Below, in pieces: positions 12,401-24,565 of a stretch of 60,000 nucleotides of DNA. Location of the stretch: NCBI GenBank assembly GCA_914767715.1, contig OU612067.1:17677001-17737000 (forward strand). Reading direction: 5' to 3'. The notes under the pieces are model-generated. The model did not search any database, was not told where the DNA came from, and saw nothing but the letters and a program-made list of their open reading frames with translations. Positions within the stretch are counted from its first letter, which is position 1. Every line of letters begins with the position of its first letter. This DNA comes from Membranipora membranacea. Lineage: Eukaryota; Bryozoa; Gymnolaemata; Cheilostomatida; Membraniporidae. A program made the position numbers and the translations under genes.

Positions 12401-15400
12401 TCACTCACAAACTTTGGTGACCAGAGTTTTTGTATTTTTTTTGTTTTTTTAGCAGCATACCTTCTGTTTGTGACCAAACCACCCAACCAACCAACCAACC
12501 AACCAACCAACTATAAGACCTCATTTGTTTTTGCAGGTACCCTAAATTAGACTCCCTTGGATTAGAGTGGTATGCCGTACCAGCTGTCAGTGGCATGTCA
12601 CTTGATTGTGGAGGAGTTGTGTACCCTGCCTGTGGATTTAACGGTTGGTACATGAGTACTGAGATAATGAGGGATCTGTGTGATACTGGCCGATACAACA
12701 AACTCAAGGTCAGCAAGAATAATGTGGCATCAAGACTATAATATTATCGTGTGTATCTCTGATATTTGAGTTTATTTAGTGTGAGTACCTAACATGTTTC
12801 CGCTTCCTAATTAGTCAAATTGAACTGGGGTCGTCACACCAAGTATGATGGGCTGGTACTCATGTTAAGTGAATTGATTCAGAATGATATAATATCGATC
12901 TGAGATATACATGCTATAGGAGATCACGTGATCAGTGTGATTTGGCATACATCAGACAGGTGCATCATGATCAAATTCAGAAGCGGATTTTTGCATTGCA
13001 TTTAAGCTGTTTGGACAAAAGTTTGACCATTTTTATTGCTAATAATAATACCATGGTAAACCCTCGCCGGGGGTCCTTCGGGCGGGGGGGGGGCAAAATC
13101 TGGGGGGCTCAGACTAGGGAAACCCTTGCTCTGGTTTGCTGAGACATTGTGTCTGTCTCATATCTAGGGTCATACTATATTTATTATTTTTCTTTATCAA
13201 GTATCCTATAACTTTACAAATAATTTCAGGAAATTGCCGAGTGTTGTGGGTTGGACACAAACCAAAGTGCAGCGTACTGGAAAGATCTAGCTAGTGTTAT
13301 TCTCAACATAGCAATCATTCATAGCTTTGAGGTAATGTTTGTCAAAAGTTTAGTATTTTATATTTAAAAATTGCATTTCCTAAAATAAGTCATATTCTCA
13401 TTTTCATTGAACAAATAATCACTACCATTACAATACCATTACAATATCATTACAATACCATTACAATACCATTACAATACCATTACAATACCATTACAAT
13501 ACCATTACAATACCATTACATGATCAAGTCCCTCCATTTCCCAACTTTCCCAAAATTTCTCAAATTATATTTCTCATCAATTATGAATTACCATCTTTGT
13601 GACTTCAGTTTTTTTTTTCATTTGTTTTTGGGTATTCTGTTAAACATTCTCAACGGATGAGCATCATCCAAAACAAAGTTCGTATCGTATATATATATAT
13701 TGATACATTTCCATGATGAAATGTCATCTCCAACTTTATTTCTAGGAAGATGGAGTAACCATAGCTGACCAACACTCTGCTGCCGATTCATTTATGATCC
13801 ACATGAGTCATGAATTCAAACATAGAGGTGGCTGCCCTGCTGACTGGGTGTGGATAAATCCTCCAATAGGAGGCTGCCTGACTCAAGTACATCATCAAGA
13901 GATGATAGACTATAAACTCAAACCATCTTATGACTATCAGGTACTTATAATAGTAAGGCTGACACTAGCCGATGGCGATGTGTTGGCTCCGATTGGTTGG
14001 TGGGGGAAAGCCACCAATCAGAGCCATCAAATAAGCTTGCTGAACCTGCAATGAGAAAGTTACAAGAAGATGATGGCTTTTACCGTGAACATGAAAAGGT
14101 AAAATAAATTCATATGTTTTTATGCGTTATTCATTTTTAAGTATTCTAAGTTCATCCACACTTAATCAGAGGCATTAGTTTGACATTATGTGTTTATTTT
14201 GCAGGCTCCGGCATGGAAAGGCTGGAAGGGAACTGGGAAGAAAGCAAAACGGAAAATAACATTCAAAAATGTAGCTAGGTAAAATTGTGTAAAAACATGT
14301 ACTATCATTACCATTAACGTTAGCATATAGGCTGCAGATCTTTTGGTCAGATTCTTAGGTCAGATTTTTCCCACAGATTATTTGCTTTTTGTGACGATGT
14401 CACAAAATGCAGATTTTCGGTTGCTTTGGTGAAAAGATTTCTCATAAACAAAAAATCTGACTTAATAAACTGACAGCAGAAATCTGTCTAAAATGTCTTA
14501 AAGCTACTCCTATCAATTTTATACATTGCAGGCATATTATAAAAGCCAACAGTATGTAAACTTTAAAAACTAGCAAACACAAAAAAAAATTTGCATTTCG
14601 GTAATAGAAGCAGCCAAAAATATTTTCTTTCTTTCTGTTTCTTTAAGATCTGTGAAGATTCTGGCAAAGTTTATGAACAAAGCGATGAGTAAGAGAATCG
14701 GCTGTACGATCCTGTACGCCTCCGAGACAGGTACAGCGGAGGCCTACGCTTATGAGCTGCAGGAAATCTTCAATCAAGCTTTCAACGCCAAGGTGGGGGA
14801 TTCTCATTCGTGCCCTAATTGTAATCGGATAAAAATCAGCTTACCCCTTTACTCAATTTACTCGAATTAAGCAAGTGGACAGCAATCCCTAACCTATACT
14901 GTAGATTTAAGCTTTTGCAATAAATATGTGTATTTCTGAATAAGAGAACAGGTACTAAGGGGACTGTTCCCTTTCAAAAAAGGTTTATCTGATTAGATCA
15001 GACCAGGCCCTACCATTATTTTGACATGATCAGGTTAAGAGTTTTTCAGCAGCTGAAAGTTCAAGACTAATACTGTTTTTTTGTTCTGTAGGTGTTACAA
15101 CACTGGTAGTATCCAGAGACATGTTCAATGACCACCTTGATACCACGCTAATTTGACTGCTATAATACTGTGATACAAAAACTTCCTTCAGTCTAACCAA
15201 ATATTTCAGGTCTACTGTATGAAGGACTATGACTACACAGCTATCATGTATGAATCTATGATTATAATAGTTGCTGCCACCACAGGGAATGGTGAACCAC
15301 CACAAAATGGGAAGTTTTTCGTAGAGATCACTGACGCGTTTATTTCCGAGAGGAGCCAAAACAAATCAACCAGCAGATTAGTAAGACAGGATACTTTCAA

Positions 15401-18400
15401 TAACCACGCCGGAGTTATGTGAGTGTTGAGTGAGATATCGTTGTCCTTCTGTTGTGTTCTGTATTGGCATTCATAAAATATACAATAATGCTATAGCTTA
15501 CCTGGAATTGGCGTTGTGTAAGGTCATCCCTGTCCAATGCAGGTTTCTATAATCAGTTGTCAATCTCTGGTGACAGATTTCACAACAACGTGTAGCTCCA
15601 TTTGATTGTTTTGCTTTTTTCTGCTTCAAGTGGGGGAAATTCCTTGATATGGAAATTAATATTTTAGTGATTAGCCTAACGCTATAGGGCAAATGTGATG
15701 TTTGGACTATTTTTATCAGTTACCTAGTTTCAAAAGCTTTTAACATTTTCCATGATATCTCCGTTTCATGCCTATTTCTTCAAGCAGGACAATTCATGCT
15801 ATAAAACTGTTTGATGTTGACTTTTCAGGTATTCTGTATTCGGATTAGGATCGAATGTATATCCTCATTTCTGTGCATTTGCTCATAAAGCGAATAAAGC
15901 TATGGGGGATCTCGGATGTCAGCAGATCATACCTATAGAGTTGGGTGATGCAGCCAGGAATCAAGAAGCAGATTTCAGGTATACTTGGACTGAGTTTATC
16001 GGTGCTGAATTGATGGACACCTGCAATAGAAACCATTGTTCCTAACCGTTGTGAACTAAAGTGCTTTGCACATCTTGATAACAGTTGAACTTGGCTCTCC
16101 TTTATTTAGCCATAGTTTCCATCCATAGGATTTAAAGTATGCACTATGATCACTGGTACCATGCAGAGCTTGAAATATTTGAATCTCCATAAATGACGCT
16201 TGGATGTAAATATTTATTATTTATTAATAATTCAGAAGCAACCAAAACGCTCCGCAAACTGTTGGATAATGAAATGACCTGATTTTAATTTCAGATCATG
16301 GAGTAGGAAAGTGTTTTTGCAGGCTTGTAAAGTGTTTTGCATGAATAGTGCAGACTGGAGCACTCTCCAATCTCTGTCAGAACCTGGTGTAGATGAACTA
16401 ATGGAACAAAACAAAATAGTCATCGCTCCTGGGACTAAAGACCAAAGTATATATGTAAAACTCTCCGAGCTCCACAAGCAAGATGTGATGGACTTTAATA
16501 CTGAAGCAGTATCTACTCTCTCAGGCAAAGGAGCCAGGTAAGTGAGTCAATGTTTTTAAAAGTGCTCAAGCGTTGCCCCCGTTGATGGTTGAAGCATCTC
16601 ATCATCGAATCACATTCTCAACAAATAAAGGATGAAAAACCAATTCAGATCAAAACTTTTTGCACTTCAAAACCTGTTTTCACACTTTTTGGCTTCGGGC
16701 TTCCTACAATAAAGACAGTGGTTGGTGATAGTTTATGGTATTTCTGGTAGCTCAAGACGTATCAATGACCAAGGTTTTGCTGTCAGACTATACTTTACAA
16801 GAATGCCAATGCTATATGGCTCAGACATGTAAGAGAGCCCATTGATAGCTCTGTATAAACATGTTAGCTTTGTTCACTTGTAGCAAGGAGTACATTCTAG
16901 TCAAACTGCGAGCACAATCTGGTTCGATAGCCTATAATCCTGGTGACCATATAGCTGTATACCCAGAGAACCCAAGCTCAGATGTAGATCTAATTTGCAT
17001 GAGAGCCGAGTTACCAGAGGGCATCAATGGAGACAAGACAATATGTCTCTCCTCCTTACATGGTAACCTTTTTGTGCTGCACAAAATACAGATAGTTATT
17101 ATGTTAACAATAAAAGTGTGAAATTCTTAGTTCCACCAAGGAGTTTGAACTGTAACTCCCTGGTTCCACAGTTTTGCTTTCACCTTAGACTTGTAGACTG
17201 ATAACCACAATGCCTTGCTAATTTTGATTGATCTTAGCCAATGCTTATCATTCTCAGGTAATAATTGAGGGTGATTAAAGTCTATCACGAGGTGTAGAAA
17301 ATAATTCATGTAAAAGTTTTTAAAATTTTCAGGGAAAGAGTGGAAGTTGTCTGGGAAAATACCAGAAGCTAGTCTCCGGTCTTTGCTCTCTCATTATCTC
17401 GATATCACATCTCCTCCATCACAACAGTTCCTCAAGCATCTGGCAAATCTGCCAGATCAAGAAAGAATAGAAGAGTTGATATCTATGGGAGAGGTGAGCA
17501 AGACTTCTGGTCATCCATAATAAAATGAAGAATTAAATATGATATTAATGTGAGCTCTGAGATGATTTGGTTATTCGAGGAGATCTGATGCAATGTCATG
17601 AAAGATACTATTCTACCAAATGCGAAATAAGCAACAGTCAATTGCCTACTTGGCAACAGCTAGATTTGTATGGGCAACAGGCGGCTTGGTGGATTCTCAT
17701 ACCTGAAGTATCTTGTGACAAAATTTCTAAGCGGCAACTCTGAGGTTTCCCACAACACAGTTACGATATATAATCAAGTTTGCAAACATTGTGATCCTGT
17801 TTTCTTTTGCCAGCTGTGGATACAGGACACGGTTACCGGGTGAATATTTTACCTGAAAAAAATTTAGGGATTCTATATTTACCATCCAAGAATGTGAAAC
17901 ATTGATTTAGCCCTCATGGGAGAATTGGCCAAGTTCCGTTGTACGAGGGGTCACATCAGTCATGACATTAATCACAACGCATTTAATGGCAGTTGTGAAA
18001 TGCCTGGATTTGTCATAATTACTTTTCACTGCTATGAAAAATATTGTTGGCATGTATAGTATGACGTAATAGCCCTTCTAATGCATTGCCTAAATGTCAA
18101 CATTGCCATTGTAGAACAATGATGAATACGAGGCGAGAATAATTAATCAGCACCTGACGTTATGTGACATCCTACAATATTATCCCTCTCTGAAGCTGCC
18201 AGCTGTCTTACTACTAACTCAGCTTCACCACATCAAACCCAGATATTACTCTATCAGTTCCTCGCCGCTCACCTATCCAACACAAGTCCATATTACTGCT
18301 ACTGTGGTCAAATACACCACTAAGTTAGATGGTAAGTTTTGTAAGGACTATTCTATGCTCAGCTGCCATTTATTTTGTTTTTGTTGCATAAAGATTTTAG

Positions 18401-20871
18401 CAGAAAATTAAACACCAATAATTTACTCAAAATGACGAACCTTGCTAGACCAAGTATGGCCCTGCATTCGGATTTGCTCCGACCCACTGATTACGCTGCG
18501 CGCAGCCAGTGAAAAGGGAGCCACATGAGAAAACCGGCAAAACCGGATAAAACCGGATAAAACCGAATAAAACTGGATAAAACCGGAAAAACTTGATAAA
18601 ATCAAATAAGGCCATAAAACTGGGCAAAGCTGGGTAACTCGGCCTAGGAGCTTACCGGTCGGCGCTAAGTCATCAGTTATGCGACATGAGCACAGGCAGG
18701 TGATACACTCTCCGGAGGTGGCCTTATTCGTTGAGAGAATATTGGTTTCCGGTGCCCCTTATATCTTGAGGATAAAAAAAACTTACATTTGGTAATGCAG
18801 GTGGAATATTTATACTACAGATGGTGGAAGAGAGCATGAAGGTCTATGTACTAATTGGATGAAGAATCTGAAGACTGGGCAAACTGTCAGAGCTTATCTG
18901 AAAAAGTAAGTTATGCTGACGTAGGTGATGTGTTTACCCTTCAATGAAGTGCTATATGCTATAACGCTGATTAAGATGTGTCGGTTTATCAAGTGGTCCC
19001 ACTATTCAAATGAAGCATTGCCAAAACAATGGGTACATTTTGAAGGATCTTAATGCCTCACTGATTGATCTACTGTAGTTTGTGTAACAAGCTTAGACGA
19101 TCAGACCCTAGAATCAGTGTTCACTCACCGATGCTTCCAGATTTTACTCCCTATCTTGACCTTTTCAGAGCACCTGATTTTCATCTCCCATTGAAAGCTT
19201 CCACCCCTGTGATACTGATTGGACCAGGAAGTGGAATAGCACCATTTAGAAGCTTCTGGCAGCATAAGGCTGCCGAATACAAGGGGAAAGGTGAAACATT
19301 ATTAATAATTTCAGGCCATTTCAGTTTTATCCAGTCCCCTTGGCAACCATACTGAACCTGCAAGAAACATGTGGTGCGTACGATATTGAGTTTTCGAGAT
19401 TTGATAATCAATTTCTATAAACCACAGCCATGGTGAGATTTCCTCGACGGAATAAATGTCTTCTTCCAACCTTAACATCATATTTCTTTAGTAGCAAAAA
19501 TTCATTTGCATGATGACGTAAAAAGTTGACAGGGGAACAAGCACCCTGATTTCCTTTTTTGTCAGTATATAAAGTGCCCAATTGTCCACTATCAATTTTA
19601 TTCTCCCTACAAAATGAGCAAGAAAAAAAATTGGCCACTCAGTTCATCTATGAATAGTAATCTTAACATTTATATTTATAGGATTTGTCACATCCGTCGT
19701 TTTTGCATGAGTCGCATCATTGTGATTTTTTCCGCACTCGCCTGCTTTAGGTCTTATTCCTAAGAAGGTAGGTCAGATACACCTCTTCTTTGGATGTCAG
19801 ACTCCACTAGAGCAGATACACAGAGCAGAGATCAAGGATATGTGTAATCAAGGTATAATCAGCGGCTACCATGTGGCATTTTCCAGGCAACCCGGTCAGC
19901 CAAAGGTAAGCTCAGATTGTAATACGAATATAAAATGTGATTTTCAGTGCGGTATAAATGTTTTAAGACTACCATTAAACAGTAAAATCACCCTAACTAA
20001 ATAAGAACCTGTATTAACAGTGTTACATGTATGCAGAGAGGTCTGGAGTCAAAATAGGATGGTTTATCAGAGGTTAAATTAAGAATAATTCCGCAACATG
20101 GTTTTCCTTAATTTATTGCATCAGCGGACAAAAATTCAGTAGCAATCTTGTTATAACTTTTTAGCGACATGTACAAGATGACCTTGATCGACACAGGCAG
20201 CAGATATCTCATCTCATTAATGAGCAGAATGGGCATATCTATGTCTGTGGTGATGCCAGAATGGCAGAAGATGTGACAATTTTATTGGATGAAATTCTTG
20301 CTGTGAAGAAGCCGAACGGTGTGAAAATGAATGGATACAGTGCAAAATCTGGCATAATCAATGGTATAATAAAGAAGACTGATGATGTAGAACTGAATGA
20401 TAGTCAGAATGGAGATGTTCACACGCTTAGAAGCCCAGCAGGGCTACTGAAGGTATTAGAATTATTCACCAAAGTATCGTACGTTATCATACATAGGCCT
20501 ACTAATTGTGTGAGATAAAAGGGAAAAGACCGTCATCCCAAGATTTGTGAAAAAAATCCACCTTGCATTATTTTCCTTCACACTACTCCCCAATTGTCCC
20601 AAATCCACAGGACAGGTTGCATGGTAGTTGCTTCCAGTGGCAAAAAATATTCTTCTCCAAAAATGTTTGTTCGTGGAACAATTTTGTTATAGACATTTAT
20701 TCCTTGTTGTCTCCTGTCTGTCATTCATGTAAAAGCGGCAGTCCATGAACGTCCAATATAAACACTACACCAAATAACCAGTTTCTTTTTGTCTAGGAGG
20801 AAGGGAGATATCATAAAGATATATACGGTGTAACAGGTGCTAATAAGACAGCCTATCAACTCGAGGTTTGA
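3455..20871 (+). CDS. NOS: nitric oxide synthase, iNOS-like domain plan
   Basis: Makes NO and citrulline from L-arginine, NADPH and O2. Exons: 3455-3571, 4755-4913, 7935-8089, 8297-8459, 11280-11371, 11761-11921, 12261-12390, 12537-12708, 13230-13331, 13746-13940, 14036-14098 (doubtful), 14205-14278, 14648-14792, 15210-15418, 15829-15978, 16295-16537, 16884-17062, 17333-17493, 18115-18331, 18821-18905, 19169-19290, 19751-19905, 20165-20452, 20797-20871. These total 1204 codons; phases agree at every junction. Oxygenase domain: zinc motif C99-x4-C104, heme ligand Cys188 in [10 protein letters not shown], arginine-binding Glu368 in GWYMSTE, and [10 protein letters not shown] basic calmodulin-type helix lies near residues 514-546. 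Reductase: [13 protein letters not shown] and TTGNGEPP (FMN), YNPGDH and RYYSISSSP (FAD), [13 protein letters not shown] and GHIYVCGD (NADPH). No PDZ domain; the FMN-domain autoinhibitory insert is absent. An in-frame TAA precedes the chosen ATG; an alternative ATG is at 2879. Confidence 0.95.
5573..5584. repeat. poly-C run in NOS intron 2
   Basis: Homopolymer C tract of about a dozen bases in the large intron between NOS exons 2 and 3 (4914-7934). The rest of that intron shows no further exon that I can support. Confidence 0.8.
7536..7772. repeat. CA-rich tract and ACCGCAACGC minisatellite
   Basis: From about 7536 to 7645 the strand is almost free of G and rich in CCACAC/CCATACC words. From about 7660 to 7772 it becomes a minisatellite built from CGCAACGCACCG (5- and 10-bp subunits, more than ten copies). 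It lies within intron 2 of NOS, about 160 bp before exon 3. The long open frames on both strands here come from the repeat and are not genes. Confidence 0.9.
12474..12511. repeat. AACC tetranucleotide microsatellite
   Basis: About eight copies of AACC within the 146-bp NOS intron between exons 7 and 8, ending about 25 bp before the acceptor of exon 8. Confidence 0.9.
13056..13120 (-). repeat. copy of a G/C-rich dispersed repeat (minus orientation)
   Basis: The reverse complement reads TAGTCTGAGCCCCCCAGA, then TTTGCC, then a long C run and a GCCCGAAGGACCCCCGGCG segment. The same head and C run occur on the plus strand at 33452-33519 and 33670-33713. It sits in the NOS intron after exon 8. Probably a short mobile element of unknown class. 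Confidence 0.6.
13424..13519. repeat. 11-bp minisatellite ACCATTACAAT
   Basis: About nine near-perfect copies of ACCATTACAAT in tandem within the NOS intron between exons 9 and 10. Confidence 0.9.
14036..14098 (+). other. doubtful in-frame NOS exon
   Basis: Between the exon ending at 13940 (…SYDYQ) and the exon at 14205 (APAWKGWKG…) lies an open phase-0 stretch ending in a good donor (GAAAAG/GTAAAA). It encodes [20 protein letters not shown] plus K, a charged insert just before the calmodulin-binding helix. The acceptor (AATAAG at 14033-14035, or AGAG before 14027) is weak and lacks a pyrimidine tract. Intron 13941-14035 would be only 95 bp and holds an inverted repeat (GATTGGTTGGTGG at 13991 and CCACCAATC at 14011). 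The gene also stays in frame without this exon. Confidence 0.4.
18521..18606. repeat. 10-bp minisatellite AAAACCGGAT
   Basis: About seven diverged copies of AAAACCGGAT within the NOS intron between exons 19 and 20. The phenylalanine-rich open frames on the minus strand come from this repeat. Confidence 0.85.
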
Positions 20872-22611
20872 AGTTGGGTTATCGCGAAATATAATACCAA
20901 GCAAAGTTGGTGTTTGCTGTCAATTTTTAACAGCTTTAATTACTTTCTTTAACAGACAATAACTTATTTATATTTAAGTTTTAGTTATCTTCATGTCACA
21001 TAACATTCATTTGTTACATCATGTCAATTATATTAATTGTTACATCATCTGTGTATTATGATTCATTATTCATAACTGTTATGGCCCTCATGAAAACCTT
21101 CTTTTTAATATATCAAAGAGCTTTTATGGCATTTCACAGTTATGTAAGTACAATCTCTCAAAGACATCGTTATACGATATAGTGATTCGTTATCTCATAG
21201 TATTCTGGTCATTTGGTTACAGCTTTTTTTTATGTTTTATTTGGATTACAACTGAAGAATATCGCATAACTTTTCATTGTGCTATAATGGAGAAATAATA
21301 ATATATGAAAGAATTTAATACAATAAAAAACATCATAAAATAACTTTAGGAATCTGTTGTTCGGCCACATCACAAAATTTAATATGAATTTGACCTAGGT
21401 TAATCAGCTTTTTGTAGATTGAAAGTCGCATAACATAGATATATTATTCCTCCTGCCTAGATCTAGTTGAGTTTACTTAGTTTAGTTTAGTTTATTGAAA
21501 CAGTCTATATGCCATAATTATTTGGGGATTTGGAAGATCTTATATGGGTCAATCATAGAATCATTAATAATAATCAATACTTGTTATTACGTTTACTGGG
21601 TCAATTAACCTGATATTAAAATTATATTAACATAAAGGTGTTACATACCACTTCTTGAACATAATACATTTCTATGAAAAAACCAGCAGATAAAGTCAAA
21701 TACCTCGATGTAGATGGGGTAAGCATTAGTGGAACGGTGAGTGGTACAAAATGAATGATGAAACCACTTCTCATGTTAAATTCTAAGTATGTGTCCTCAT
21801 CTATTTCTACACCAGCTGGAGAGTAATTCTTTATCATCGGAATTGGGTTATTTATCATCGCTTATTTAGGAAGCTCAATCTCCTGTTATGAGTGTTATGT
21901 CTACCGTCATGTACCATCCTTGAATGAGCATCATTAATTAAATCCTGCAAGATCTTTCTGTAATGTAAAGTTGTACTGTGTAAATTTTATAAGCTGGTAG
22001 AATTTTTTATAAAGATCAGTTGCTATCGGCAGTTTGAATGGAGTAGTCGCAATTTGGATTTTGCCTGGCAGCTTGCTGCTAGAGTCATGTATATTGTATC
22101 TGAATAAAACCGGGAAACTGCCAACAACACTAATTGTCGGAGTATCTTACAGTCTTACCTAGTTAGAACTCTAGTATTTGGCAATAAACTGACCAAGCCA
22201 AACACCAAACAGGATTGCTTGCTCTCCCCTTGCCTTCATGTTTTACCAGTTCAGAAGAAATCTTTATTTATTTATTGTGAAGATTTTGAGGCAGTCAGAT
22301 CAGGTCAGATAATTAGAAATAACTCAATGGACAGGTCAATCATGTTAATAGGAGTCATCTTCTCAAATGAATGTACATTTTGTAAAATGCTCGAAATTAT
22401 TAGTAGTATTTTTAAACCAATCAGATTGCTGGATTCTATATATTGTCCAATGAGATTAAAAGAGTGAACTTCTAGCTAAAGGAGTATTGTCATTTCTCTA
22501 AAAGTGCTGGTAAAAAAAATTATTGTTGTGTAAAATAATCAAGCTAAGAGTCACTCACAACCTCTTACTCGATTACAACTCAGCAGCCTAACCAACTCTA
22601 GTGAAGACAGG
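20872..22611. other. NOS 3' region and spacer
   Basis: AT-rich sequence after the NOS stop with several ATTTA words, which could act as AU-rich mRNA elements. Candidate polyadenylation signals AATAAA lie at 21322-21327 and 22103-22108. No other gene is supported; an 82-codon open frame at 22219-22467 has no splice or family support. Confidence 0.5.
22103..22108 (+). terminator. candidate NOS polyadenylation signal
   Basis: AATAAA in TGAATAAAACC about 1.2 kb after the NOS stop codon. An earlier candidate is at 21322. The choice cannot be made without transcript ends. Confidence 0.3.
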
Positions 22612-24207
22612 ATGAAATACGGAGCATCATTTGTTGCTCAGATTGGTAGATATAACAATGAAAAATATGCATTTTATAGAGCAATGAAGAAGGTACAGCT
22701 TTCTCATCTCTCAAGAATAGAGTGTACTTTTGATCCATTTTCTGGAAAGCAAGCTGAATCTCTCAGGTAGGCACCTAGTTAACCTGTGGCTGACGCACTA
22801 TTAACAGCGCTAGACAGTGTTGATAAGCTTTGTTTATCATCCTTTTCTCAACTCAGTTCATCAAACATCCATGACATTGTTGATGAACTTGTACCCGCTC
22901 TGAACCCAAATGCCCTACCCATGGGATGGTGTTCTGGAACAATGTCCAAACCTTGTGTAGTTATGTCCAAATACTGAGGCACGCCCCTTATGCCCTCCTA
23001 GGCGGTCTAGCATGATGTCGTCTTTAATGTAAGGTGATGTAACATGAGTTATAAGTATGTTGTTAACACCAGGATTAATTATTAAGAGAGTGAACATGCA
23101 TTATGGAGCTGTACAAGTAGGCCTCTACATGAAATTCATTGCCATCTATTGTTATAATCATATTTAGACTATGTCTTGACAATGGTAGCAACTATGATCA
23201 TGGGCAGTTTCACAAAAGCCAGTGTGGTAAGGCTGCTGCTGATCATAGCATGCCTACTGAGTCAATCATTGGGACAAAAAAGGATCAGTGTGAGTGTAAT
23301 TTGATGCAATCATTGATTATGTGATGTTCCTGAATATAGACTACACCAAGACTAACCAGCTTAAAGCGTATCTGAATGAGTTGAACTTTTACCCAAAGAA
23401 AATGCCCGGGTATTAGTTTTGTTATGAAGGATGAGGGGAAAATGCTAACAACATTTTGATTCATTTTGCAGGTTATTTGCCTTTCATGTAGATACTCCAA
23501 AACTAAGACAGACTAATTTTAAATGCTCATTCAAATTGAATGTGGTATGTGACAGAACTGAACCACACATCAACCTGACTTATAGTGAGTAGGCCTAGTT
23601 ATGTTTCTGACATTGATTCCCATGTGTATTGGCCAATGCAAAATTGTAGGTAGTATTGAGCTGAAAATCTATTGAAACTGTATCACAGCCCACTAAAACA
23701 ATCTTCAGATTGCATCCACCAACAATATTGAACACAGTGTCAGGCTAGACATCTATTCAGATAATCCTCTAGTCGTTCTATAACTAAAGCTACAAGCAGA
23801 TTGACTTATCAATCTTGATATGGTCTATAATGCCAGTGAAGTGCAACCTGTAAAGCTGATGCATACATTGCCACCTGAAATATGTTGCTTGCCCTTTTTT
23901 CTATCGATTAACACATGGCTCCTTTCACACTGACATATTATTAATCTGAAGAAATAATGTGAAGGTAGAGAAAGCTTTACCTTTGGGGTTGTCAGGGATT
24001 GTTAGGTTCCATTTGTCTCCATTAACCAGATGGTGTCACTATTTATCAATTTACCAGCTTTTTAATTTTCTAGATGATGGTGAAAAGGTTTTGTTGAAAA
24101 CTAGTAACCTAAAACCCATAGAGATAGCCGAAGAAGTAAAGGTTTTGGACGAGATCCACCAGAAACGACTAGATGAATTCAATGCTGCCAAAAGGAAGAA
24201 GCGGTAG
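22612..24207 (+). CDS. MRPL53: mitochondrial ribosomal protein mL53
   Basis: Component of the large mitochondrial ribosomal subunit. Three exons, 22612-22766, 23472-23584 and 24074-24207, give 133 aa, against about 112 in human. Recognised from the core: IECTFDPF..K.AESLR (exon 1), RQTNFKCSFKL....DRTEPHINLTY (exon 2) and DGEKVLLKTSNLKPIEI (exon 3). This matches the human order VQFCPFEKN.ESTR, RSTNLNCS, DGSEPCVDVLF.DGHRLI and LTALEM. Phases are 2 and 1 and agree. The N-terminus has about 30 residues before the core, so translation may instead start at the Met encoded at 22684. The C-terminus is basic (AAKRKKR). Convergent with the WAP gene downstream. The match is from remembered family features, not a search. 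Confidence 0.85.
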
Positions 24208-24376
24208 CCGTCTTTGGAAATGCAGACTTTCTGTTAGAGTTTGTGAAATTTTGCTGAGGTTAACAACACTTTTAGCAACCAAACTGTGAATTGAGAAGTC
24301 CTATGGTTCATTTTTCACTTTGAATTGAGTAACAGCAATTTTGATTAATGTTGAGAGCAGTAGAATTGCAGTTAGA

Positions 24377-24382
24377 TTTATT
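24377..24382 (-). terminator. candidate polyadenylation signal of the WAP gene
   Basis: AATAAA on the minus strand (TTTATT on plus), 184 bp past the WAP stop. If used, the WAP and MRPL53 3' ends overlap by about 100 bp. Confidence 0.35.
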
Positions 24383-24462
24383 TGTCTTAGAGTTCAATGT
24401 GATTACAAAAATGGTGTTTTCAATGTCCAGCCATGACGGTTCAATAGATTGTAATCAAAATC

Positions 24463-24468
24463 AATAAA
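24463..24468 (+). terminator. polyadenylation signal of MRPL53
   Basis: AATAAA in TCAATAAAAAACAT, 256 bp after the MRPL53 stop. The last exon of the convergent WAP gene ends about 100 bp further on. Confidence 0.6.
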
Positions 24469-24565
24469 AAACATATAGAAAAGAATAGATGTATTTCTAA
24501 CTGATCATAAGATTTCCATAGGACATTTGCTGCTGTGTAATACTAATGTTTGCTGCTGTCTGATA

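Noticed and set aside
12405-12716. Minus-strand 103-codon frame
   Set aside because: Shadow of NOS exon 8 and the AACC repeat (poly Trp-Leu-Val-Gly run).
13991-14019. Inverted repeat considered as an RNA gene stem
   Set aside because: Too short and inside a small intron; kept only as a possible splicing influence on the doubtful NOS exon.
18423-18627. Phe-rich minus-strand frames
   Set aside because: Products of the AAAACCGGAT minisatellite.
22219-22467. 82-codon plus-strand frame upstream of MRPL53
   Set aside because: No splice sites in phase with MRPL53 and no recognisable motif; likely chance.
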